DNA of 64,000 bases, from contig NZ_JARZAE010000004.1 in the NCBI RefSeq assembly GCF_029892095.1, positions 7,750,001-7,814,000 of the forward strand. Reading direction: 5' to 3'. A model generated the notes under the pieces. It saw only the letters and a list, made by a program, of their open reading frames with translations. It had not been told where the DNA came from and searched no databases. Position 1 is the stretch's first letter; the number at the start of each line of letters is the position of its first letter. Shown here piece by piece: positions 22,998 through 31,418 of the stretch. The translations under genes and the position numbers were made by a program. The DNA is from Kitasatospora sp. MAP12-44. Its GTDB lineage: Bacteria; Actinomycetota; Actinomycetes; Streptomycetales; Streptomycetaceae.

Positions 22998-23603
22998 TTG
23001 AGCACCGAGCGACCGCTGCGAGCCGACGCACGGCGAAACAGGGAACGGATCCTGCAGGCGGCGCGACACGCCTTCGCCGCCGAGGGGATCGGCGTGCCAC
23101 TGGACGAGATCGCCCGCCGGGCCGAGGTCGGGCCGGGCACGGTCCACCGCCATTTCCCGACCAAGGAGGCGCTCTTCGAGGCCGTCGTCATCGAGCACCT
23201 CGAACAGCTCACTCGCGACGCGCGCGCCGCTCTGCAAGCCGACGAGGTCGACGAGGCCGGCGACGCCGGATCGGCGTTCTTTGCCTTCCTGATCCGGATG
23301 ACCAGCGAAGCCCACGCCAAGCAGGACCTCGCTGATGCGATCGCCGACGCAGGGACGAACCTGGGGAGCGCGACCGTGCAGGCGGCCGCTGACCTGCGGG
23401 AGATCTTCGCGGCGCTACTGGAACGGGCCCAGCGGGCCAACGTGGTGAGGACCGACGTGGACGCCGCCGATGTGCAGGCGATCGTCCTGGCCGCCCTCAC
23501 CGCTCAGCGCCAACGTGCCGACACGGCCCGCCCCGACCGCCTCGCAGCCCTCGTCTTCGACTGCCTGCGCCCCAACGCCCCAGCCGCACACCCCCAGAGC
23601 TGA
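22998..23603 (+). CDS. TetR family transcriptional regulator
   Basis: 201 aa from TTG 22998 with GGGAGGA upstream. N-terminal helix-turn-helix: RERILQAARHAFAAEGIGVPLDEIARRAEVGPGTVHRHFPTKEALF-type sequence across about residues 15-60, with the usual GTVHRHFPTKE recognition helix. The C-terminal ligand domain carries a helix-rich stretch and ends with Ala/Pro-rich residues. It probably represses itself and the SnoaL-like gene. The effector is unknown. Confidence 0.92.
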   Translation: MSTERPLRADARRNRERILQAARHAFAAEGIGVPLDEIARRAEVGPGTVHRHFPTKEALFEAVVIEHLEQLTRDARAALQADEVDEAGDAGSAFFAFLIRMTSEAHAKQDLADAIADAGTNLGSATVQAAADLREIFAALLERAQRANVVRTDVDAADVQAIVLAALTAQRQRADTARPDRLAALVFDCLRPNAPAAHPQS

Positions 23604-23689
23604 CCCGCCAGGACATAGGACGGAGGCCAAGCGGCTGGATGACGCCTCCCTCGGGGCCGTCGGGTACGCCGCGATCCTTGGAGGCGGCG

Positions 23690-23726
23690 CTGACAGCCCT
23701 CGTCAGGCCCGGTTACGCTGACGCCA
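23690..23726 (+). promoter_or_regulatory. Leaderless promoter of the first HAD gene
   Basis: CTGACA (23690-23695) and TACGCT (23714-23719) are spaced 18 bp, and the ATG begins 7 nt after the -10, so the transcript would start at the start codon. No ribosome binding site is present. The same sequence, almost base for base, precedes the second HAD gene (24856-24892). Confidence 0.65.
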
Positions 23727-24370
23727 TGGCCATCAGGGCAGCCGTGTTCGACATCGGAGAAACGCTCACCTCCGACACCCGCTACTGGGCGGACTGGGCC
23801 CACTGGCTCGGCGTTCCCCCGCACACCATGTCCGCGCTCGTCGGCGCCGTCGTCGCGCAGGGCCTCGACAATGCGGAAGCGATCCGGCTCATCCGACCCG
23901 GCTGCGATGTCCCCGCCGAATGGGACGCCCGCCGGGCCGCCGGCCGCGACGAACACCTCGACGAGAGCGACCTCTACCCCGACGTACGGCCGGCCCTCCA
24001 ACGCCTGCGCGACGCCGGGATCTGGGTCGGCATCGCCGGAAACCAGAACGCACGCGTCAATCAACTCCTGCGCGACCTGCGGCTGCCCGCGGACGCAATC
24101 GCCACCTCCGCCGAATGGGGTGTCGCCAAGCCCTCCGCCGACTTCTTTGAGCGGGTCGCCGCTTGGGCCCCCGCCGAGCGCCACGAGATCGTGTACGTCG
24201 GCGATCACCCGCAGAACGACATCACCCCCGCTCGCGCCGCCGGCCTGCGCGCCGCACATCTCCGCCGCGGCCCGATCGGGCACCTCCTGGCCGACCACCA
24301 CGAAGCTCAGGCCGCCGACTGGAACGTCAACTCCCTGACCGAACTGGCCGAGCTGGCCGTCGCAACCTGA
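23726..24370 (+). CDS. HAD superfamily hydrolase (paralogue 1)
   Basis: 214 aa from ATG 23726. Motif I is AVFDIGETLT (Asp nucleophile near residue 8, but the second Asp of DxD is replaced by Glu in DIGET). Motif II is lost in the Leu/Ile-rich IWVGIAGNQNARV region (about residue 105), motif III is KPSADFF (about 136) and motif IV is VGDHPQNDITPARAAG (about 158-173). The Asp-to-Glu change in motif I and Gly-Asn instead of Ser/Thr in motif II suggest altered or non-phosphatase chemistry. About half of the residues match the second HAD gene at 24892, so they are paralogues. Leaderless expression is predicted. Confidence 0.82.
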   Translation: MAIRAAVFDIGETLTSDTRYWADWAHWLGVPPHTMSALVGAVVAQGLDNAEAIRLIRPGCDVPAEWDARRAAGRDEHLDESDLYPDVRPALQRLRDAGIWVGIAGNQNARVNQLLRDLRLPADAIATSAEWGVAKPSADFFERVAAWAPAERHEIVYVGDHPQNDITPARAAGLRAAHLRRGPIGHLLADHHEAQAADWNVNSLTELAELAVAT

Positions 24371-24400
24371 CTCGCCAGTGCGGTGCGCGTTTCACTCAGC

Positions 24401-24830
24401 TCAGCGAGTCGCAGCGACCGCGTCGGTGTACTGCTCGGTCGTCAGGTCACTCTCGCCGATCCCGAGCGCGGCCAGGACGGCCTGCACCGCGCCGAGCGCT
24501 TCCGCCGGCTCCTCCTGCTCTGTCTGGGTCTCCAGCTCGATGAAGGTCCCCTGGCTCTGCGGGACCTGGACGAGCGTGGCCAGGAAGTCGCGCCCGTCCA
24601 GCTGGAACGAGTAGTTGCGGCACCGCTTCTCGAATGCGATGGTCGGCGCGTACCCGAGGCCTCGGAGGATCGCGTGCGCAGCGTCGGCGTCTTCGACCTG
24701 TGTCTCGTGCTCCGGCTTGACCCGGAAGCCTCCATCGGCCCGAGCCCCTTGTACGTCAGAAAGGTGCGGGTACCGGTCGCGCTGACGGCTGCAGCGTATG
24801 CCTCGGTGGCAGTCCGGGCGGCGAGGTGGT
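24401..24830 (-). pseudogene. Frameshifted, 5'-truncated CYTH-domain gene
   Basis: The minus strand encodes the C-terminal half of a CYTH (class IV adenylate cyclase/thiamine-triphosphatase-like) protein: GFRVKPEHETQVEDADAAHA, then FEKRCRNYSFQLDGRDF and GTFIELETQ. The preceding strand, TGTRTFLTYKG, is in another frame; a one-base shift near 24745 is needed to join them. No N-terminal ExExK motif is present, because the sequence runs into the promoter of the next gene. So the gene is truncated and frameshifted. The intact C-terminal frame could still be translated, but no good start is seen. Confidence 0.6.
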
Positions 24831-24855
24831 CGGTGGCACATCGAAGAGGGCAGCG

Positions 24856-24892
24856 CTGACAACCCTCGTTGGGCCCGGTTACGCTGCCGTCA
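24856..24892 (+). promoter_or_regulatory. Leaderless promoter of the second HAD gene
   Basis: CTGACA (24856-24861), 18 bp, TACGCT (24880-24885), then ATG at 24892. It is nearly identical over about 45 bp to the promoter at 23690-23726, indicating duplication of promoter and gene together. Confidence 0.65.
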
Positions 24893-25554
24893 TGACGATC
24901 AAGGCTGTGGTGTTCGATGTCGGCGAGTGCCTGGTGGACGAGACCCGGGAGTACGGGAGTTGGGCCGACTGGCTCGGCGTGCCCCGGCATACCTTCGTCG
25001 CCCAGTTCGGGGCCGTCATCGCCGAGGGGCGCGACTACCGTGAGACGTTCCAGATCTTCCGCCCCGGCTTCGACCTTTACGAGGAGCGCGAGCGGCGCGC
25101 CGCAGCCGGCAAGCCGGAGACCTTCGGCGAGGACGACCTCTACTCGGACGTGCGGCCGGCGCTCGCCCGGCTCCGGGCCGCCGGCCTGTGGCTGGCCATC
25201 GCCGGCAACCAGACCGTCCGCGCCGGCAAGATCCTGCGCGAGCTGTTCACTGGCGACGTCGACCTGATCGGCACGTCCGACGACTGGGGCGCTAGCAAGC
25301 CGGATCTGCTCTTCTTCGAGCGGGTCGCCGAGGTCACACCCGCCGCCCCGGGCGAGATCCTGTACGTCGGGGACCGGCTCGACAACGACGTCCTGCCGGC
25401 CGTTGCCGCCGGGATGCGCACCGCTCTGATCCGACGCGGTCCGTGGGGCTGGATCCAGCAGCAGGAGCCGACCGCCGAGCAGGCCACGTTCCGGATCGAC
25501 TCCCTGGACGAACTGCCGGAGCTGATCGCCAAGTTCAACGCTGAAGCGAGCTGA
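24892..25554 (+). CDS. HAD superfamily hydrolase (paralogue 2)
   Basis: 220 aa. Motif I AVVFDVGECLVDETREYGSW, motif II region LWLAIAGNQTVRAGKILREL, motif III SKPDLLFFERV and motif IV LYVGDRLDNDVLPAVAAG parallel those of the gene at 23726. Motif I again has Glu (DVGE) where classical phosphatases have Asp, and motif II again has Gly-Asn, so the substitutions are conserved in both copies rather than random decay. The 3' end overlaps the convergent XRE gene by 20 bp. Substrate unknown. Confidence 0.82.
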   Translation: MTIKAVVFDVGECLVDETREYGSWADWLGVPRHTFVAQFGAVIAEGRDYRETFQIFRPGFDLYEERERRAAAGKPETFGEDDLYSDVRPALARLRAAGLWLAIAGNQTVRAGKILRELFTGDVDLIGTSDDWGASKPDLLFFERVAEVTPAAPGEILYVGDRLDNDVLPAVAAGMRTALIRRGPWGWIQQQEPTAEQATFRIDSLDELPELIAKFNAEAS

Positions 25555-26815
25555 GGGTAGCCGACCAGCTGTACAGGCGATCATCGACCTGCTGCACGGC
25601 GGCCAGATCCTGCCACGGCGCCAGCGCACGGCGTGCCTCCCGAACCCGGTCCATGCCGGTGGCGTACCAGGTAGCCGAGAGCTGGTCGAGAGCCCGCTCC
25701 AGGAGGGCGCACGCCGCTTCGGGATGGCCGCTGGCTGCCTCGACTGCGGCAAGGTCGCCGAGGACAACGACTCGCTGCTTGCCGTCGCTGTGTTCCAGGG
25801 CCTGGAGGACGGTCTCCAGGGTGGCACGTGCCTGCGGAAGGTGCCCGGCGGTCAGCTCGGTGTGCCCCCTGAACGCGGCGAGCCGGACCGGACTGAACCA
25901 GGTCAGCCAGTCCGGGGACTGGTTGGCGTTGCCGACCGTCAGGGTGTCCTCCGCGCGGTGCAGCAACGCGAGCGCACTGCGGTGGTCCCCGCAGCGGGTG
26001 AGGCATTCCGCTTCGGTGGCGTCCAGCCACGCGAGTAGCTCTGCGGACGCCGGGCCGCGCCGGGCGTAGGTGCGGGCCGCTGCCATCCGTTCGGCGGCGT
26101 CGTCTCGCCGGCCGACCCAGGCTGGGATGAACGCGGCGTGTCCGAGGACGGCGGAGCCGAGCAGCGTGTCGTCAGCCTCGCCTGCGGCCTGGAGTGCGCG
26201 GACGAGCGTCGCGTCGGCCTGGTCGGGCTGCCGGAGGTCGAAGAATTGGATCCGCGCCGCGAGCAGCAGCGTCTCGGCGAGCGCGGAGGCGAGGATGCGG
26301 CGGGCGACGCCGGACGTTTCGCCGAGCAGCGCGGTACCCAAGTTGGCGTGCTCGCTGACGGCCTGGACGAGGGTGGCTGGCGCGACGCTCCAGTAGAGGC
26401 GCCGGTGAGCCTCCGTCACTATCGCGAAGTCCGCGCCGATGGTGGCTGGTTGAACGGGAGAGCTCTGCGATGGCCGGGGCAGCGCTGCCCGCAGGGCGGT
26501 CGGACTGCCGCTGGGCCGGACGGCGATGGGCGCCGCCGACGAAGGCGTGCTGCTACCGCGCTCCCAGGGTGCGCAGAACCCGAGCTCCTCGACCGGCAGA
26601 TTGAGCACCTGGGTAAGGAGCCGCTGGTAGTCGTCCTGGGGCCACGGGGGCGTGTCGGATTCCCAGCGGCGGATCTGACGGAGGCTCACGACGACTTCCC
26701 CCATTCCGAGTTGGCGGCCTGCGGTGCTCAGGGCATCGGCGAATGCCTGCTGTGAGGAGAGCCCGGCGGCTTGCCGGGCGGCTTTGAGTGCGGTGTTGCC
26801 GTTGGGTCGAGGCAC
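25535..26815 (-). CDS. XRE-type regulator with TPR-like C-terminal region
   Basis: About 426 aa from GTG 26815 (VPRPNGNTALKAARQAAGL); a TTG at 26845 would add 10 residues. An N-terminal helix-turn-helix (about residues 8-75: ALKAARQAAGLSSQQAFADAL, then SLRQIRRWESDTPPWPQDDY) is followed by a linker and a long all-helical region (about 120-420) made of TPR-like hairpins (for example ALVRALQAAGEADDTLLGSA, LALLHRAEDTL, ACALLERALDQL). This layout is common in streptomycete regulators of development or secondary metabolism. It is divergent from the zinc-ribbon/terpene cyclase pair, which it may control. Confidence 0.82.
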   Translation of the reverse strand: MPRPNGNTALKAARQAAGLSSQQAFADALSTAGRQLGMGEVVVSLRQIRRWESDTPPWPQDDYQRLLTQVLNLPVEELGFCAPWERGSSTPSSAAPIAVRPSGSPTALRAALPRPSQSSPVQPATIGADFAIVTEAHRRLYWSVAPATLVQAVSEHANLGTALLGETSGVARRILASALAETLLLAARIQFFDLRQPDQADATLVRALQAAGEADDTLLGSAVLGHAAFIPAWVGRRDDAAERMAAARTYARRGPASAELLAWLDATEAECLTRCGDHRSALALLHRAEDTLTVGNANQSPDWLTWFSPVRLAAFRGHTELTAGHLPQARATLETVLQALEHSDGKQRVVVLGDLAAVEAASGHPEAACALLERALDQLSATWYATGMDRVREARRALAPWQDLAAVQQVDDRLYSWSATLSSLQR

Positions 26816-27028
26816 GTGGACTCCAGGGGCCGGGCGTTTCCTCAACGGTACTGGCAGAGCGGCCTTTTAAGGGACTTTGATGGCTCAGGAATCTCTCTGA
26901 CGTCCTTAAGGAGTCCTATAAGAGTCCTCTTGGCGGCCTTGAGGAGGTCCTCACTGGGGTCGACGATAACGAGGTCGGCAGCGACGTTCGGTACTCGCTC
27001 AGCGACGGATAGCGATATGAGGTTCAGG
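26816..27028. promoter_or_regulatory. AT-richer divergent promoter region with GAGTCCT repeats
   Basis: The gap between the XRE gene and the zinc-ribbon gene contains TTTTAAGGGACTTT (about 26865-26878), CTTAAG, and a direct repeat GAGTCCT (26911-26917 and 26922-26928) on an 11-bp period, with AGGAGGTCCT further on. These stand out from the GC-rich background and are plausible operators for the XRE protein. Exact promoters cannot be assigned. Confidence 0.45.
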
Positions 27029-27238
27029 ATGCCCGAAACCGTCCCACCCGGCCAACTCACTGCGGCGCAGCTCAGCGGAGAGCAGTGCTTCGACTGCGGC
27101 ACCGCCGACGGTCCATTGCACCGTGGCGAGACCATCACCACTCCTGTGAACTCTGGCGTCGTGCAGGACACCACCATCGTCCGCTGCACCCCGTGTGTGA
27201 AGGCCCGTCGCACCGCCCGCGCCGGGGAGGGGTCCTGA
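27029..27238 (+). CDS. Small zinc-ribbon-like protein, 69 aa
   Basis: ATG 27029 (MPETVPPGQL); another in-frame ATG lies 12 nt earlier. Two CxxC knuckles, CFDCG near residue 23 and CTPC near 57, separated by about 31 residues, predict one zinc-binding ribbon with a basic tail (VKARRTARAGEGS). Its stop overlaps the start of the terpene cyclase-like gene (TGATG), so the two are translationally coupled. A DNA-, RNA- or protein-binding partner role is possible. No family name recognised. Confidence 0.65.
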   Translation: MPETVPPGQLTAAQLSGEQCFDCGTADGPLHRGETITTPVNSGVVQDTTIVRCTPCVKARRTARAGEGS

Positions 27239-28209
27239 TGGGGACCTTGACGGATCGGCGGCACACGGATGTATATGTGGGCGCGCGGACGTGGATGGTG
27301 GAGCACGGGCTTCATTCGGACCCGGACGTCTATCTCGGGCATGGGTATGTCGGGTTGTGTCTGCGGGCGTGGCCGGGGGCTTCGGGGGCTCCGTTGCAAC
27401 TGGCGGTGCAGTGGGCGTTGTTGACGTGGCGGCTGGACGATGTGCTCGACGTGGAGTTGCGGGAGGCGGCGCCGCTGGACGTGGGTGGGTTCGTTGAGCG
27501 GCTGGTTGACACGGTGGAGGGGAGTGAGCCGGTCGATGCGGACGATCACCCGGTCGTGCGGGCGCTCGCTGATCTGGTGGAGCGGACGCGGCAGGTCATG
27601 CCGGGGGACTGGTGGGACCGGTACCAGGGCCATATGGTCGCTTGGATCGAGGCGGCGCACGGGAAGTTGGTCGATTTCGTGCAGCCGGGTCGAGTGCCGA
27701 CGCTGCGGGAATACATGAGCATCCGGCCTCCTGATGGCGGGATGGTGCTGGCCGCGATGTGGACGGAGTTGGCGCAGCAGGTGGTCACGCCGGACTGGTG
27801 CAGTCCGCTGGTGCAGTCCTTTTTGGCCGCGTTCTCGGCGTGCGGGTATCTGGCCAACGATTTGGCGGCGGGCTCGGGCGACAGGTTCACCGCGCTGGAT
27901 GCGCTGGCCCGTAGCGAGGGCCTGCCACCCACTGTCGCCCGGGACAAAGTGCGCGAGCAACTGCACGCGGAGGAGCGGCGGTTCTGGTGGCTGCGCTGCG
28001 CGCTGCGGGAGTACTCCGACGAGGCGCGCCTATCGGCAGCGCGGGACGGCCTGATCGAGGACACCGCCCGGTTCGCGATGCACCTCGACGCGTTCCGGCA
28101 CGCGCTGCGCGAATGGACCTCCGCCAGCACCCGCTACGCACCGCCCACGCCGGAGGGCCGGGACGCGGTCGCGCACCAGCTGCGCCGGACCGTCATCGGC
28201 CGCCACTGA
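27238..28209 (+). CDS. Terpene synthase family 2-like protein with altered NSE motif
   Basis: 323 aa. The alpha-helical class I terpene cyclase fold is indicated by WRLDDVLDVELRE (Asp67, Asp68, Asp71; DDxxD region), the downstream ANDLAAGSGDRF segment at the place of the NSE triad (Asn207, then Ala211 instead of Ser and Asp215 instead of Glu), and the C-terminal STRYAPP (the RY pair). A standard NSE is NDxxSxxxE, so metal binding may be changed. Codon use is odd for the window: more GGG, TTG and GTG codons in the first half. It is coupled to the zinc-ribbon gene and divergent from the XRE regulator. Product unknown. Confidence 0.7.
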   Translation: MGTLTDRRHTDVYVGARTWMVEHGLHSDPDVYLGHGYVGLCLRAWPGASGAPLQLAVQWALLTWRLDDVLDVELREAAPLDVGGFVERLVDTVEGSEPVDADDHPVVRALADLVERTRQVMPGDWWDRYQGHMVAWIEAAHGKLVDFVQPGRVPTLREYMSIRPPDGGMVLAAMWTELAQQVVTPDWCSPLVQSFLAAFSACGYLANDLAAGSGDRFTALDALARSEGLPPTVARDKVREQLHAEERRFWWLRCALREYSDEARLSAARDGLIEDTARFAMHLDAFRHALREWTSASTRYAPPTPEGRDAVAHQLRRTVIGRH

Positions 28210-28290
28210 GCAGGTGACGGTGGATGACGCAGCGAACGCACAACGCGGTGCTCCCCGGTGGCGGCGTGCCACCCCGCTACCGTGGGCGTC

Positions 28291-28947
28291 ATGCGTATCG
28301 TCATCGCGGGTGGACACGGGCAGATCGGGTTGCGGCTGGAGCGGTTGCTCGCCGAACGGGGGGACCGGGCGGTCGGGTTGATCCGGCGGGCCGAGCAGGC
28401 CGAGGAGTTGCGTGAGCTCGGCGCCGAGCCGGTGGTGCTGGATCTGGAGTCGGCCGGCCTGGACGCCGTCGCCGCGGTGCTGGCCGGTGCCGACGCCGTG
28501 GTCTTCGCGGCCGGCGCGGGCGCGGGCAGCGGGGCCGAGCGCAAGGACACCGTCGACCGCGCGGCGGCCGTCCTGCTCGCGGACGCGGCCGAACGGGCGG
28601 GCGTGCGACGCTACGTGATGGTCTCCTCGATGGGTGCCGACGCCGCCGCGCCCGACGGCGCCGACCCGGTCTTCGGCGCCTACCTACGCGCCAAGGGAGC
28701 CGCCGACGACGACCTGCGCGCCCGCCGCGCCCTCGACTGGACCGTACTACGCCCGGGCCGGCTCACCGACGACCCTGGCACCGGGCTGGTCCGGCTGGCC
28801 GAGTCCACCGGCCGTGGCGCCGTCCCCCGCCAGGACGTCGCCGCCGTGCTGGCCGCCCTGCTGGCCGACCCCGCCCCGGCCGTCGGCCGCACCCTGGAAC
28901 TGCTCTCCGGCCCGCACACCGTGGCCGAAGCGCTCGCTGCCATCTGA
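28291..28947 (+). CDS. NAD(P)-binding atypical SDR protein
   Basis: 218 aa from ATG 28291. An N-terminal Rossmann motif AGGHGQIG (about residues 6-13), an FAAGAGAG segment (about 71-78), VMVSSMGAD (about 109-117) and a TVLRPGRLTDDPGTG segment (about 150-164) match the NAD(P)H-binding, SDR_a5/YwnB-like group, in which the catalytic Tyr is often missing. Function may be redox sensing or quinone/flavin-type reduction. A TACCGT element stands 7 nt before the ATG, and there is no ribosome binding site, so leaderless expression is likely. Confidence 0.85.
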   Translation: MRIVIAGGHGQIGLRLERLLAERGDRAVGLIRRAEQAEELRELGAEPVVLDLESAGLDAVAAVLAGADAVVFAAGAGAGSGAERKDTVDRAAAVLLADAAERAGVRRYVMVSSMGADAAAPDGADPVFGAYLRAKGAADDDLRARRALDWTVLRPGRLTDDPGTGLVRLAESTGRGAVPRQDVAAVLAALLADPAPAVGRTLELLSGPHTVAEALAAI

Positions 28948-29044
28948 GTCTTCTGACCAATCCGCACTACTCCGACGTCCAGCAGCTCTGCGAGCAGATG
29001 GCCGGCTACATCCGGGCTGCCATGTCGAGGCCCTTCGGACTGAG

Positions 29045-29082
29045 GACGTCCAGGTCGGGCAGCGCGGGCCGACCTGGACGTC
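29045..29082 (-). terminator. katG terminator
   Basis: GACGTCCAGGTCGG (29045-29058) pairs perfectly with CCGACCTGGACGTC (29069-29082) across a 10-nt loop, directly beyond the katG stop on the minus strand. The same hairpin may also stop readthrough from the plus-strand gene ending at 28947. Confidence 0.75.
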
Positions 29083-29086
29083 ACGA

Positions 29087-31321
29087 TCAGGCGAGGTCGA
29101 ACCGGTCGAGGTTCATCACCTTGTCCCACGCCGCGACGAAATCGTTCACGAACTTCTCTTTCGCGTCATCGCTCGCGTAGACCTCCGCCAGCGCGCGCAG
29201 CTCGGAGTTCGACCCGAAGACGAGGTCGACACGGCTGCCGGTCCACCTGAGCTCGCCCGTGGCCGCGTCGCGACCCTCGAACGTGTTCGCGTCCTCGGAT
29301 GTAGCCTTCCACGTCGTGCCCAGGTCGAGCAGGTTGACGAAGAAGTCGTTGGTCAGAGAACCAGGGCTTGCGGTGAAGACGCCGAGCGGCGACTGCTGGT
29401 GGTTCGCGCCGAGGACTCGGAGGCCACCGATGAGGACCGTCAGCTCGGGGGCGCTCAGGGTCAGCAGGTTCGCCCGGTCGATCAGCAGGTACTCGGCCGG
29501 CAGGCGGTTGCCCTTCCCGAGGTAGTTGCGGAACCCGTCGGCGGTCGGCTCGAGCGCGGCGAACGACTCCACGTCGGTCTGCTCCTGCGACGCGTCCACG
29601 CGACCCGGTGCAAAGGGGACCTCGACGTCGAAGCCGGCCTCCTTGGCGGCCTGCTCGACGGCGGCAGCACCGGCCAGCACGATCAGGTCGGCGAGCGAGA
29701 TCTGCGTGCCACCGGTCCGGGACGCGTTGAAGGCCTCCTGGATACCCGTCAGGGTGCGCAGCACCATCGTCAACTGGTCGGGGTCGTTGACCTCCCACCC
29801 GCTCTGCGGCTGGAGGCGGATGCGCGCGCCGTTGGCACCGCCCCGCTTGTCGCTGCCGCGGCGGCAGGTCGAGGCCGACGCCCACGCGGCGGACACGAGC
29901 TGGGACACCGACAGTTCCGAGGCGAGAACCCGGCTCTTGAGGGAGGCGATGTCCTCGGCGTCGACGAGTGCGTGCGTCACCGCGGGCAGCGGGTCCTGCC
30001 ACAGCAGCGGCTCGGCCGGGACCTCCGGGCCGAGGTAGCGCACGACCGGGCCCATGTCGCGGTGGGTCAGCTTGAACCAGGCCCGGGCGAAGGCGTCGGC
30101 GAACTCGGCCGGGTTCTCGTGGAAACGCCGGGAGATCGGCTCGTACACCGGGTCGACCCGGAGCGAGAGGTCGGTCGTCAGCATGGTCGGGGCGTGGCTC
30201 TTGGACGCGTCGTGGGCGTCGGGCACGGTGCCGGCCCCGGCGCCGTCCTTCGGCCGGTACTGGTACGCACCGGCGGGGCTCTGGAACAGCTCCCACTCAT
30301 AGCCGAACAGAATGTCGAAGAAACTGTTGTCCCACGTGGTCGGGGTATTCGTCCAGACGCCCTCGAGACCGCTGGTGATCGCGTCGTCGCCCTTGCCGGT
30401 GCCGAAGGAGCTCTTCCAGCCGAGGCCCTGCTGCTCGATCGGGGCGGCCTCGGGGTCGGGGCCGACGCTCTCCGCCGGCCCCGCGCCGTGGGTCTTGCCG
30501 AAGGTGTGACCGCCCGCGATCAGGGCGACCGTCTCTTCATCGTCCATCGCCATCCGGCGGAACGTCTCGCGGATGTCGCGGGCCGCAGCGAGCGGGTCCG
30601 GGTTGCCGTTCGGGCCCTGGGGGTTGACGTAGATGAGGCCCATCTGGACCGCGCCGAGGGGTTCCTCCAGCTCGCGGTCGCCGGTGTAGCGCTCGTCGTC
30701 GAGCCAGGTGGTCTCGGGACCCCAGTAGACATCCTCGTCGGGCTCCCAGACGTCCGCACGGCCGCCGCCGAAGCCGAAGGTCTTGAAGCCCATCGACTCC
30801 AGGGCGACGTTGCCGGCGAGAATCATCAGGTCGGCCCACGAGAGGCTCCGGCCGTACTTCTTCTTGACCGGCCACAGCAGGCGACGGGCCTTGTCCAGGC
30901 TTGCGTTGTCCGGCCAACTGTTGAGGGGAGCGAAGCGCTGCTGGCCGGCCCCGGCACCACCGCGGCCGTCGCTGATCCGGTAGGTGCCCGCACTGTGCCA
31001 CGCCATCCGGATGATGAGCGGGCCGTAGTGGCCGAAGTCGGCGGGCCACCAGTCCTGCGAGGTGGTCAGCGCCTCCGCGATGTCCCGCTTCACCGCAGGG
31101 AGGTCGAGGGTCTTGAATGCCTCGGCGTAGTCGAACCCCTCACCGAGGGGGTTGGCCACGGCGGGGTTCTTGGCGAGGATCTTCAGATTGAGCCGTTCGG
31201 GCCACCACTGGCGGTTTCCGCCGCCCTGAGTCGGGTGTGGGGCGCGCGCGTGCGCGACAGGGCAGCCGCCTCCGCCCTCGGTCTTGGCGTCTACGACGAT
31301 TGCGTCATGGTTCTCAGGCAT
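29087..31321 (-). CDS. katG: Catalase-peroxidase
   Basis: 744 aa, two-domain bacterial catalase-peroxidase. Distal heme residues Arg105, Trp108 and His109 are seen in IIRMAWHSAGTYR. The Tyr of the Met-Tyr-Trp adduct is in GLIYVNPQGPNGNPDP and its Met in FRRMAMDDEETVA. The proximal His is in GGHTFGKTHG. The C-terminal domain is complete. GGAAGGA lies 6 nt upstream of the ATG. Removes H2O2 in the cytosol. In many actinomycetes furA or another Fur gene is next to katG; none is present here. Confidence 0.96.
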   Translation of the reverse strand: MPENHDAIVVDAKTEGGGGCPVAHARAPHPTQGGGNRQWWPERLNLKILAKNPAVANPLGEGFDYAEAFKTLDLPAVKRDIAEALTTSQDWWPADFGHYGPLIIRMAWHSAGTYRISDGRGGAGAGQQRFAPLNSWPDNASLDKARRLLWPVKKKYGRSLSWADLMILAGNVALESMGFKTFGFGGGRADVWEPDEDVYWGPETTWLDDERYTGDRELEEPLGAVQMGLIYVNPQGPNGNPDPLAAARDIRETFRRMAMDDEETVALIAGGHTFGKTHGAGPAESVGPDPEAAPIEQQGLGWKSSFGTGKGDDAITSGLEGVWTNTPTTWDNSFFDILFGYEWELFQSPAGAYQYRPKDGAGAGTVPDAHDASKSHAPTMLTTDLSLRVDPVYEPISRRFHENPAEFADAFARAWFKLTHRDMGPVVRYLGPEVPAEPLLWQDPLPAVTHALVDAEDIASLKSRVLASELSVSQLVSAAWASASTCRRGSDKRGGANGARIRLQPQSGWEVNDPDQLTMVLRTLTGIQEAFNASRTGGTQISLADLIVLAGAAAVEQAAKEAGFDVEVPFAPGRVDASQEQTDVESFAALEPTADGFRNYLGKGNRLPAEYLLIDRANLLTLSAPELTVLIGGLRVLGANHQQSPLGVFTASPGSLTNDFFVNLLDLGTTWKATSEDANTFEGRDAATGELRWTGSRVDLVFGSNSELRALAEVYASDDAKEKFVNDFVAAWDKVMNLDRFDLA

Positions 31322-31418
31322 GAGAATCCTTCCGGACCTGGCGGATCATGATGCTTAAGGAACTGCGGGTGGTGCTGTCGGCACCGACTGAATCACCGGC
31401 CGGCCGGTCCCACAACCG

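Noticed and set aside
29087..31321. A furA-type regulator gene adjoining katG
   Set aside because: Searched both sides of katG; only the NAD(P)-binding gene and the phosphoribosyltransferase gene are there.
28634..31351. 905-codon plus-strand frame opposite katG
   Set aside because: Antisense shadow of katG; no family features.
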